Positions 1 through 7,026 of a stretch of DNA of 64,000 bases are shown here, in pieces. The notes under the pieces are model-generated. The model was not told where the DNA came from. It made no database searches and worked only from the letters and a program-made list of their open reading frames with translations. Source of the DNA: Flavobacterium marginilacus (GTDB lineage Bacteria > Bacteroidota > Bacteroidia > Flavobacteriales > Flavobacteriaceae); assembly GCF_026870155.1 (NCBI RefSeq), contig NZ_CP113975.1, forward strand, positions 1,488,001 to 1,552,000, read 5' to 3'. The translations under genes were made by a program, and so were the position numbers. Position 1 is the first letter of the stretch; every line of letters starts with the position of its first letter.

Positions 1-70
1 TCAAAATAAAGCGCTTATAGATGAGATTTCTGCAACTATTATGCTTCAGGATTATTTAAACCGAAAATAA
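1..70 (+). CDS. C-terminal fragment of an upstream gene
   Basis: An open frame enters from the left edge in the frame starting at base 2 and stops with TAA at 68-70. It encodes 22 residues ending DYLNRK. The fragment is too short to identify. It is followed by about 108 bases of AT-rich sequence before mqo, so it probably marks the end of a separate upstream gene. It could also be a chance open frame. Confidence 0.4.
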   Translation, partial: QNKALIDEISATIMLQDYLNRK

Positions 71-148
71 TGCGATTAATTTAACAAACAGCTGTTTTAT
101 TTGAGTGTTTGTAACTGAAAAATAATTTTTTTTTGTGATTTTTAGAAC

Positions 149-156
149 TATTTTTG
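149..156 (+). promoter_or_regulatory. Putative -7 box of mqo
   Basis: TATTTTTG matches the Bacteroidota -7 consensus TAnnTTTG exactly and lies 22 bases upstream of the mqo ATG. No TTG at the usual -33 spacing is evident, so only the -7 half of the promoter is supported. Confidence 0.4.
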
Positions 157-178
157 CAACTTCTAAAAAAATACAAAA

Positions 179-1672
179 ATGTCCGATACAACAATACGAT
201 CCAATTCAGATGTAGTTTTAATTGGAGCAGGAATTATGAGTGCTACTCTAGGTGTGATTTTAAAAGAATTACAGCCTGATTTAAAGATTGATATTTACGA
301 AAGATTAGATATTGCTGCAGCTGAAAGTTCCGATGCTTGGAATAATGCGGGTACGGGACATTCTGCTTTTTGTGAACTTAATTATACTCCGGAAGGTCCT
401 GACGGAAAAATAAATCCAAATAAAGCAATCAGTATTGCTGAACAATATGAAGTGTCAAGACAATTTTGGTCTTATTTAGTTCAAGAAGGAAAAGTTCAGT
501 CTCCAGAAGATTTTATAAAAAGTGTTCCTCATATCAGTTTTGTTTGGGGTGATGCTAATGTTGCTTTTCTAAAAAACAGATTTGAAGTTTTACAGTCAAA
601 TCCTCTTTTTGCTGATATGATTTTCAGTACTGATACTTCTGAACTGCAAAAATGGATGCCTTTAGTAATGGAGGGCAGAAATCCTGAAGAAAAAGTGGCA
701 GCGACTTCAATGAAAATAGGAACAGATGTAAATTTTGGAACATTGACTAGAAATATGTTAGCCTATTTAACAAAATTGGATAACGTTACGATACATTACA
801 GTCACGAAGTTAAAAAATTAAAACAGCGTGAAGACAAATCATGGAGGATAAAAATCACCGATCTGGAATCTGATCAAAAGAAAAAAGTATATACCAAGTT
901 TGTTTTTATAGGTGCCGGCGGCGGTTCATTACCTTTATTAGAAAAAGCAAATGTTCCTGAAGGAAAAGGATACGGAGGTTTCCCAGTCAGCGGACAATGG
1001 TTAAAATGTACTAATCCAGAAGTAATAGCAAAACACCAAGCCAAAGTATATGGAAAAGCGAGTGTTGGTGCACCGCCAATGTCTGTTCCGCACGTAGATA
1101 CGAGAATGATTGATGGTGAAAAAGCGTTGCTTTTTGGTCCGTTTGCAGGTTTTTCTACTCGATTTTTAAAAAATGGATCATACTCTGATCTGCCTTTGTC
1201 AATAAAACCAGATAATGTAATCCCGATGATTGTTGCTGGATATAAAAATATTCCGCTTACTAAATATTTAATTGAGCAGGTGCGCCAGTCTCCAAAAGAC
1301 CGAATTAATGCATTACGTGAATATGTTCCTGGCGCCAGAACCAAAGACTGGAAACTGGAAAGAGCCGGACAGCGTGTACAGGTTATCAAAAGAGACGAGG
1401 AGTTAATAGGGAAATTAGAGTTTGGTACTGAAATTATCAATACAAATGACGGAACTTTAGCGGTGTTATTGGGAGCTTCTCCTGGAGCCTCAACAGCAGT
1501 TTCTATTATGGTTGAACTGGTAAGCAAATGTTTCCCAGAACAGTTTAATTCTCCAGAATGGCAGGAAAAAGTGAAAGCAATGATTCCTTCTTTTGGTTTG
1601 GCATTAAATGAAAACCCAGAGTTATTGGCAAGCCTTAGAAACAAAACTGCCGAAGTTTTAAAATTAAATTAA
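179..1672 (+). CDS. mqo: Malate:quinone oxidoreductase
   Basis: FAD-dependent, membrane-associated dehydrogenase that oxidises malate to oxaloacetate and passes electrons to the quinone pool, so it serves both the TCA cycle and the respiratory chain. The N-terminus carries a dinucleotide-binding signature, VVLIGAGIMSATLG (about residues 12-25), followed by the Mqo-type stretch SSDAWNNAGTGHSAFCELNYT. At 497 residues it is of usual length for the family. The C-terminal region has a second glycine-rich segment (LLGASPGAST), as expected for the FAD fold. It stands alone between a -7 box and an intrinsic terminator, so it is probably monocistronic. The family assignment is secure. Confidence 0.95.
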   Translation: MSDTTIRSNSDVVLIGAGIMSATLGVILKELQPDLKIDIYERLDIAAAESSDAWNNAGTGHSAFCELNYTPEGPDGKINPNKAISIAEQYEVSRQFWSYLVQEGKVQSPEDFIKSVPHISFVWGDANVAFLKNRFEVLQSNPLFADMIFSTDTSELQKWMPLVMEGRNPEEKVAATSMKIGTDVNFGTLTRNMLAYLTKLDNVTIHYSHEVKKLKQREDKSWRIKITDLESDQKKKVYTKFVFIGAGGGSLPLLEKANVPEGKGYGGFPVSGQWLKCTNPEVIAKHQAKVYGKASVGAPPMSVPHVDTRMIDGEKALLFGPFAGFSTRFLKNGSYSDLPLSIKPDNVIPMIVAGYKNIPLTKYLIEQVRQSPKDRINALREYVPGARTKDWKLERAGQRVQVIKRDEELIGKLEFGTEIINTNDGTLAVLLGASPGASTAVSIMVELVSKCFPEQFNSPEWQEKVKAMIPSFGLALNENPELLASLRNKTAEVLKLN

Positions 1673-1713
1673 AAGTCTATACGTTTTTTTAATACGTTAG
1701 GATACAACAAATC

Positions 1714-1761
1714 AATGACAGCTTTTGGATTCAAATGAAATCGAAAAGCTGTCATTTTTTT
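1714..1761. terminator. Bidirectional terminator between mqo and the FUSC gene
   Basis: AATGACAGCTTTT (1714-1726) pairs perfectly with AAAAGCTGTCATT (1744-1756) and is followed by a T run. It lies between the convergent ends of mqo and the minus-strand membrane protein gene. Confidence 0.85.
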
Positions 1762-3976
1762 ATAGATCCTCCATTAATTTTTTGGTGTTTTTTTGAATTC
1801 CTTCGGATAAGTTGATCAGCCAGATTAATTGTTCTATGACTAATTGAGCTTCCTGCATTTTTAAGGAAAAAGCTTCTTCTTCAATTTTATTTCCTTCTTT
1901 TAATTCGTTCTGGCGGATATTTTTCAATTCGGTAAAACGATTGGCTACTTCTTCATTGGTAATTTCGTTAGAATCAACAATGATTTCTTTTTCCAGCAGA
2001 GCAATAGCCTGTTCTAGGTTTTTAAGAACTTTTTCGACCACAATTGTAAAAGCTCTTGACGAAGGCGTAGTTCTGTGCGATTGAGTATAAGTTCCTAATG
2101 AAGCTGTAGATGAAAGCAGAGAATGATTGAGCTCTGTCAATTTATACAGTAATAAAATATTCTTTTGTTTTGATTTCGGTTCCTGCGACATTCTTTGGAA
2201 CGAAGCCATCAGATTGCCAATTTCGATAAAAGCATTTTTTCTGGCCAGACGGTAGGAGGTGGTAACTTCGCCTTTTTGAGTGTAATAAATAAAAATCTCT
2301 TTTAGATAATCTCTATTAGCAATAATTGATTTTTCTAAGTATTCCGGTGCTTTGATATATTCCCATGACGGCCATAAAAAATGATTAGCGAAGTAGGCTA
2401 TCAGTGCTCCAGTCAGTGTATCAACTATTCTGTACTGAATAACATCCAGATAATCAGTAGTTAATATTCCATAAATGAATACAATGTACATGGTTACAAA
2501 AGTTGCGCTTACCGTATAATTGATCTGCGCAAACGAGAAACCAAGCAGCATACAGAGAATTGCTAAAATGCTTAATATTAAATGATTTGGCATTAATGCT
2601 AAAATACTGAACGCAATTACGCCTCCAATAATAGTTCCGATGGCACGCTGTATCGATCGCTGTTTTGTCAGTCCGTAGCCCGGTCTCATGATAATAATGA
2701 TCGTCATCAGAATCCAGTATACATTTTGGAAAGGAAGAAACTTGCCAGCTAATCCTCCTAAAATGATAGCAACGGTCAATCGTAAAGAATGTCTGAATAT
2801 TGTTGAAGAAAAACTGATATTTTCAATGAATGTACTTATTGGATAATATTGAGGAGTCAAAAACTTCTCTAAATCTTTATCTTTTCCTTTAAAATCATAA
2901 TTGTTGGCTACCGATGTAAAAGCACGTTCAATAATTTTGATTTTATCGATTTGATTTTCGGCATATTCAAGCATGGTTTTCAGCATCAAAACTCCTTCCG
3001 AAGCTTGGGTCTTTCCTAATTCATTTTCATATTCGCTGATAGCATTTGCTAGGGCAGAAAGGTGTTCTCGTAATGTGTGTTCAGGGATATAAGTGGTTTT
3101 TTTTACAATGTTTTTTGATAATTGTTTTAACGTTGAAGCCAGGTTATAAGCCAGACTTTGATAAGTTGCCAGAGTTTTGGGGTGTTTATCAAATTTTTGA
3201 TGAAGTCTGTTATGATCAAAAGAGGTTGATAAAGCCAGTTCTAATATTTCTAATAATGAAACAAAGACTATAAGCATTTTTCGATTCTGGTTTGAAGAAA
3301 CAGCATTCATCTGTTTCCCAATGAGAACTCTTCGGATATTATGATGTATATCGTTGAGTTCAACCTGCAGATGAAGCTGTTTTTCTAATATTGCTTTTCT
3401 GTCGGTATTGCTATTCCATAAATCCCCTCTCAGCTTCAGGTATTTTGCTGTTAGCTTAATACATTCGGCAATCTGTAATTCAGCATAGCGATATGGTTTT
3501 ATATAATGGAATAATAATGAAATCAGTAAATAAAAAAGTCCTCCCGTAAGTATCAAACCTGAATACTGAATCATTTCCAGTCCTGTATGCATGTGTGCAA
3601 ATGACAGCGATGCCGATAATAATGCCGAAAAGGATGTAAATGTGGCTCTTTGTCCATACACAGACAGCATTGCCAGAATGAATATCAATAGAGGAAAAAG
3701 CGGATAAAAAATAAACGGGAAGGGATAGGTGAGATTAATCAATAAATTGACTCCGGCAACCAAAAAAGCAGTGACAATGATTCCGTTTATTTTGTGTTTT
3801 AAACTGCTTGGAATATCGCAGGGATAAGTAAGGAAAGTTCCGAGAGCAAGAGTAAAACCTATTTCAAAATGACCAAAATAAGTACAGACTAATACAGGAA
3901 TAACAGCAGATATTGTTGCTTTTAATGCATTAGTAAAATAGGTGCTGTCTGTAAATTTTTCTATTTTGGAAATCAT
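1760..3976 (-). CDS. FUSC family (YccS/YhfK-like) inner membrane protein
   Basis: A 738-residue membrane protein with two blocks of hydrophobic helices, at about residues 15-155 and 395-540. Each block is followed by a soluble helical region rich in charged residues. This duplicated architecture is that of the FUSC/YccS family, related to aromatic acid exporters (AaeB) and aluminium-activated malate transporters. The second block contains GGLAGKFLPFQNVYW and a basic RPGYGLTKQRSIQRAIGT stretch typical of the family. The substrate cannot be inferred. The gene stands alone and converges with mqo. Family membership is well supported, function is not. Confidence 0.8.
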   Translation of the reverse strand: MISKIEKFTDSTYFTNALKATISAVIPVLVCTYFGHFEIGFTLALGTFLTYPCDIPSSLKHKINGIIVTAFLVAGVNLLINLTYPFPFIFYPLFPLLIFILAMLSVYGQRATFTSFSALLSASLSFAHMHTGLEMIQYSGLILTGGLFYLLISLLFHYIKPYRYAELQIAECIKLTAKYLKLRGDLWNSNTDRKAILEKQLHLQVELNDIHHNIRRVLIGKQMNAVSSNQNRKMLIVFVSLLEILELALSTSFDHNRLHQKFDKHPKTLATYQSLAYNLASTLKQLSKNIVKKTTYIPEHTLREHLSALANAISEYENELGKTQASEGVLMLKTMLEYAENQIDKIKIIERAFTSVANNYDFKGKDKDLEKFLTPQYYPISTFIENISFSSTIFRHSLRLTVAIILGGLAGKFLPFQNVYWILMTIIIIMRPGYGLTKQRSIQRAIGTIIGGVIAFSILALMPNHLILSILAILCMLLGFSFAQINYTVSATFVTMYIVFIYGILTTDYLDVIQYRIVDTLTGALIAYFANHFLWPSWEYIKAPEYLEKSIIANRDYLKEIFIYYTQKGEVTTSYRLARKNAFIEIGNLMASFQRMSQEPKSKQKNILLLYKLTELNHSLLSSTASLGTYTQSHRTTPSSRAFTIVVEKVLKNLEQAIALLEKEIIVDSNEITNEEVANRFTELKNIRQNELKEGNKIEEEAFSLKMQEAQLVIEQLIWLINLSEGIQKNTKKLMEDL

Positions 3977-4084
3977 GTAAATTTATTTAATACAATGGTA
4001 AGTTATAAACGTCTTTGTACGGTTTTATTTGATTTATGCTAGTCTGATTTTACAAAAATATGCTAATTATTATAGCGGGATAAA

Positions 4085-4112
4085 TTGTTATCTGTTTTTT
4101 TTACTATTTTTG
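4085..4112 (+). promoter_or_regulatory. Promoter of def (TTG-N17-TATTTTTG)
   Basis: TTG at 4085-4087 and TATTTTTG at 4105-4112 are separated by 17 bases and match the Bacteroidota primary sigma consensus (TTG, then TAnnTTTG). The leader of about 55 bases before def contains a small CCAGTgtttatACTGG hairpin. Confidence 0.55.
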
Positions 4113-4174
4113 TGAACCTAAATTATATGGATTTTTCCAGTGTTTATACTGGATATTAATAAAAAAATAATCAA

Positions 4175-4762
4175 ATGATATTACCAATTATAGGATACGG
4201 TGACCCTGTTTTGAGAAAAGTAGGAGAGGAACTGACTCCAGATTATCCAAATCTAAAAGAAATTATTGATAACATGTATGAAACCATGTACATGGCCAGC
4301 GGTGTAGGTTTAGCTGCAGAGCAGGTGGGACTGCCGATACGTTTGTTTATTATTGATACAACTCCATTTGGTGAAGATGATGACTTAGAAGACAGAGAAC
4401 AAAAAAAACTGAAAGGTTTCAAAAAGACTTTTATCAATGCCAAAATAATAAAAGAAGAAGGTGATGAATGGGCTTTTAATGAAGGCTGTCTGAGTATTCC
4501 GGATGTGCGAGAAGATGTATACAGAAAACCAACCGTTACTATTGAGTATTGTGAGGAAGATTTTGTTATGAAAACTGAAGTTTTTGATGGTTTGATAGCA
4601 AGAGTTATTCAGCATGAGTACGATCATATCGAAGGAATTTTATTTACAGATAAAATTTCATCTTTGAAAAAACGCCTGATTCAAGGTAAATTAAAAAACA
4701 TTACCGAAGGAAAAACATTTCAGGATTACCGAATGAAATTTTTTGCAAAAAAAGGAAGATAA
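4175..4762 (+). CDS. def: Peptide deformylase
   Basis: Metallohydrolase that removes the formyl group from the initiator methionine of new proteins. All three family motifs are present: GVGLAAEQVG with Gln50, EGCLSIP with metal ligand Cys105, and QHEYDHIEG with ligands His147 and His151 and catalytic Glu148. The length of 195 residues is normal. There is a short acidic insertion between motifs 1 and 2 (around residues 66-80). It leads a short plus-strand series with the DUF5606 gene and mazG, with gaps of 59 and 86 bases. The assignment is secure. Confidence 0.96.
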   Translation: MILPIIGYGDPVLRKVGEELTPDYPNLKEIIDNMYETMYMASGVGLAAEQVGLPIRLFIIDTTPFGEDDDLEDREQKKLKGFKKTFINAKIIKEEGDEWAFNEGCLSIPDVREDVYRKPTVTIEYCEEDFVMKTEVFDGLIARVIQHEYDHIEGILFTDKISSLKKRLIQGKLKNITEGKTFQDYRMKFFAKKGR

Positions 4763-4821
4763 TTATAAGTTAGCAGTGTTCAGTTTTTAGTGTTCAGTTA
4801 AAAAAATAAATAAAATAAAAA

Positions 4822-5319
4822 ATGAGTTTAGAGAAGATATTATCGATTTCAGGGAAACCAGGTTTATATGTTTTAAAAGTACAGACACGTACAGGTTTTG
4901 TTGCAGAATCATTATTGGATGGAAAAAAAGTAACAGTAAGTTTGAAAAGTAATGTAAGTCTGTTGTCTGAAATTTCTATTTATACTTACGAAGGTGAAAA
5001 ACCTTTGGCTGAAATTATCCAAAACATTGCTAAAAAAGAAAACAATGGACAAACGATTTCTCATAAAGAAGATAACACAGCTTTGCTGACTTACTTTAGA
5101 GAAGTATTGCCGGAATATGATGAAGAAAGAGTATATGCTTCAGATGTTAAAAAGATTGTAAGCTGGTACAATACGCTTCAGGCAAAAGGATTGCTTGCTG
5201 AAGAAGCTCCTGTTGCGGCCGAAGAAACTGCTCCAGCGGCTGAAGAAGCAGCGGCTGAAAAAGTAAAAGCGCCAGCTAAAAAAGCACCTGCAAAGAAAGC
5301 AGCAGCTAAAAAAGAGTAA
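4822..5319 (+). CDS. DUF5606 domain protein with Ala/Lys-rich tail
   Basis: Small protein (165 residues) of a family I recognise as DUF5606, conserved in Bacteroidota next to def. Residues 1-125 form the conserved part, starting MSLEKILSISGKPGLY and continuing with a region that ends near KIVSWYNTLQAKGLL. From about residue 126 the sequence becomes low-complexity, first Ala/Glu-rich and then a Lys-Ala-Pro repeat like those of nucleic-acid-binding tails. No catalytic motif is visible. The position between def and mazG suggests a housekeeping role, but the function is unknown. Confidence 0.75.
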   Translation: MSLEKILSISGKPGLYVLKVQTRTGFVAESLLDGKKVTVSLKSNVSLLSEISIYTYEGEKPLAEIIQNIAKKENNGQTISHKEDNTALLTYFREVLPEYDEERVYASDVKKIVSWYNTLQAKGLLAEEAPVAAEETAPAAEEAAAEKVKAPAKKAPAKKAAAKKE

Positions 5320-5346
5320 TTTTAAAAGTTATTCAGAATATATTTT

Positions 5347-5384
5347 AATCCTGTCAAGATGTTTTCCTGACAGGATTTGTTATT
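5347..5384 (+). terminator. Intrinsic terminator after the DUF5606 gene
   Basis: AATCCTGTCA (5347-5356) and TGACAGGATT (5368-5377) form a perfect 10-bp stem followed by TGTTATTTTT. mazG starts 22 bases later, so it probably has its own promoter or depends on read-through. Confidence 0.75.
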
Positions 5385-5405
5385 TTTACACAAAACCATA
5401 ACCCG

Positions 5406-6179
5406 ATGAATACAAGAAAAAATCAGCTCCAGGCCTTTGAACGATTATTAGACATAATGGATGATTTGCGTGAAAAATGCCCTTGGGACAAAAAACAGAC
5501 CATGCAGACTCTTCGTCATCTTACGATAGAAGAAACTTATGAATTGGGCGATGCGATCTTGGATAATGATTTAAATGAAGTAAAAAAAGAACTTGGTGAT
5601 TTATTACTGCATATTGTTTTTTATGCCAAAATAGGCAGTGAAACGAATGATTTTGATATGTCTGATGTCTGTAATGATATTTGCGAAAAGCTTATTCATC
5701 GTCATCCTCATATTTACAGCGATGTTGTGGTTAAAGATGAGGAAGAAGTAAAACAGAATTGGGAAAAATTAAAGCTGAAAGAAGGCAAGAAATCGGTTCT
5801 GGAAGGTGTTCCAAGAAGTCTGCCAGCGCTTGTAAAAGCAAGCCGAATTCAGGATAAAGTAAAAGGAGTGGGATTTGATTGGGAAGAGCCGCATCAGGTT
5901 TGGGATAAAGTTCAGGAGGAATTACAGGAACTGCAGGCTGAAGTGGCATCAGGCGATCAGGATAAAATGGAATTCGAATTTGGGGATGTCTTATTCTCAA
6001 TGATTAATTACGCCCGTTTTTTGAATATCAATCCTGAAGATGCATTGGAACGAACCAATAAAAAATTTATCAAACGCTTTCAATATCTGGAAAGCAAAGC
6101 CGAAGAATTAGGAAAACCTTTAATGGATATGACTCTCGCCGAAATGGATGTTTTCTGGAACGAAGCGAAAAAGCTTTAA
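5406..6179 (+). CDS. mazG: Nucleoside triphosphate pyrophosphohydrolase
   Basis: House-cleaning enzyme that hydrolyses NTPs and dNTPs to monophosphates and pyrophosphate. The protein has the two tandem MazG domains of the long form (257 residues, close to the 263 of E. coli). The first has CPWDKKQT, EETYEL and ELGDLLLH. The second has EELQEL, then EFEFGDVLFS. These ExxE...ExxD acidic clusters bind Mg2+. It converges with the FNR-like gene and shares a hairpin terminator with it. The assignment is secure. Confidence 0.93.
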   Translation: MNTRKNQLQAFERLLDIMDDLREKCPWDKKQTMQTLRHLTIEETYELGDAILDNDLNEVKKELGDLLLHIVFYAKIGSETNDFDMSDVCNDICEKLIHRHPHIYSDVVVKDEEEVKQNWEKLKLKEGKKSVLEGVPRSLPALVKASRIQDKVKGVGFDWEEPHQVWDKVQEELQELQAEVASGDQDKMEFEFGDVLFSMINYARFLNINPEDALERTNKKFIKRFQYLESKAEELGKPLMDMTLAEMDVFWNEAKKL

Positions 6180-6185
6180 TTGTTA

Positions 6186-6234
6186 ATGATAAATGGTTAA
6201 TTGTTGATTCAAGCAAGAATTAACCATTTATCAT
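6186..6234. terminator. Bidirectional hairpin between mazG and the FNR-like gene
   Basis: A perfect 17-bp inverted repeat, ATGATAAATGGTTAATT (6186-6202) and its complement (6218-6234), fills the gap between the two convergent genes. It lacks a long T run, so termination is likely but not certain. Confidence 0.6.
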
Positions 6235-6237
6235 CAA

Positions 6238-6918
6238 TTATTCCGCAATTTTTTTCAGCTTCTGAATGTCTTTTAAAACAATTTTTTTACCAACCAATTC
6301 AATCAATCCAAGTTTATTAAAATCAGATAATAAACGGATACAGCTTTCGGTTGCAGTACCGATCATACTGGCCAATTCATCTCTGGAAAGCTGAATTTTT
6401 AAGGTTTTGTCTGCATTGGTGCCGAAAGTTTCATGTAAATAAATCAAGGTTTCTGCCAAACGTTCTTTTACCGATTTCTGAGCCATATTGACCATGTGAT
6501 CATCTGCTAATCTCAAATCACCGCAAATCGTTTTCATAACATTCATCGAAAACTGATTGTTTTTATCGAAGAAACCTAATATTTCAGCTTTTGGTATAAA
6601 GCAGACCTGCATGTCTTCCAGCGCAACGGCACTTAAGTTTGCGGGTTCATCACTTATCATAGAACGCTGACCTAGTAATTCTCCTTTGGTAACCAATTTA
6701 ACAATATGATCTTTTCCGTTTGGACTCAATTTTGTTAATTTACAGATACCATCTTTGATGCAGAAAATACCATTCACATTTTCTCCTTCTTCAAAAATGT
6801 TTTCTCCTTTTTTGATTGTTCTAGAAGTTTTACATTCTGAAATTCTTATAAGCTCGTCTTTATTTAGTGCCTTTAAAGAGCTAAATTCTCTTACGATACA
6901 TTGTTCACATTTACTCAT
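6238..6918 (-). CDS. Crp/Fnr family regulator, FNR-like
   Basis: A 226-residue transcription factor with an N-terminal cyclic-nucleotide-binding-like fold (about 20-145) and a C-terminal winged helix (LSRDELASMIG, then TATESCIRLLSDFNKLG, about 177-205). FNR-type cysteines are visible: C4 and C7 (CEQC) and C106 in VCFIP, which lines up with E. coli Cys122. The place of E. coli Cys29 appears to be Ser13, so the oxygen-sensing cluster may be held differently, perhaps using C29. In the recognition helix the Glu and Arg of FNR are kept (E191, R195) but the Ser212 position is Ile194. It is divergent from ccoI, and palindromes in the region suggest it controls the cbb3 and hemN genes. Confidence 0.85.
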   Translation of the reverse strand: MSKCEQCIVREFSSLKALNKDELIRISECKTSRTIKKGENIFEEGENVNGIFCIKDGICKLTKLSPNGKDHIVKLVTKGELLGQRSMISDEPANLSAVALEDMQVCFIPKAEILGFFDKNNQFSMNVMKTICGDLRLADDHMVNMAQKSVKERLAETLIYLHETFGTNADKTLKIQLSRDELASMIGTATESCIRLLSDFNKLGLIELVGKKIVLKDIQKLKKIAE

Positions 6919-6940
6919 AACGAAATTGTATTTTCGATTA

Positions 6941-6948
6941 CAAAGTTA
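6941..6948 (-). promoter_or_regulatory. -7 box of the FNR-like regulator gene
   Basis: On the minus strand this reads TAACTTTG, an exact TAnnTTTG match, about 23 bases before the ATG. The FNR-like palindrome at 6958-6971 would be centred only about 30 bases upstream of this start, over the -33 region, which would fit autorepression rather than activation. Confidence 0.5.
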
Positions 6949-6957
6949 TACATTTAT

Positions 6958-7001
6958 ATGATAAATATCATTGTTGGGATACAATCAATTTTTGAATTTT
7001 G
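6958..7001 (+). promoter_or_regulatory. FNR-like operator and -7 box of ccoI
   Basis: ATGATAAATATCAT (6958-6971) is a 5-4-5 inverted repeat of the FNR type. The -7 box GAATTTTG (6994-7001) starts 29.5 bases from its centre, the same spacing as at ccoS and hemN. This puts the operator near -41.5, the class II activator position. Confidence 0.65.
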
Positions 7002-7026
7002 TTTGTTTAAATTACCCCCTTAATTT

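Noticed and set aside
874..1644. A 256-codon minus-strand frame opposite mqo
   Set aside because: It lies wholly inside a firmly identified gene and shows no domain. It is an antisense shadow.
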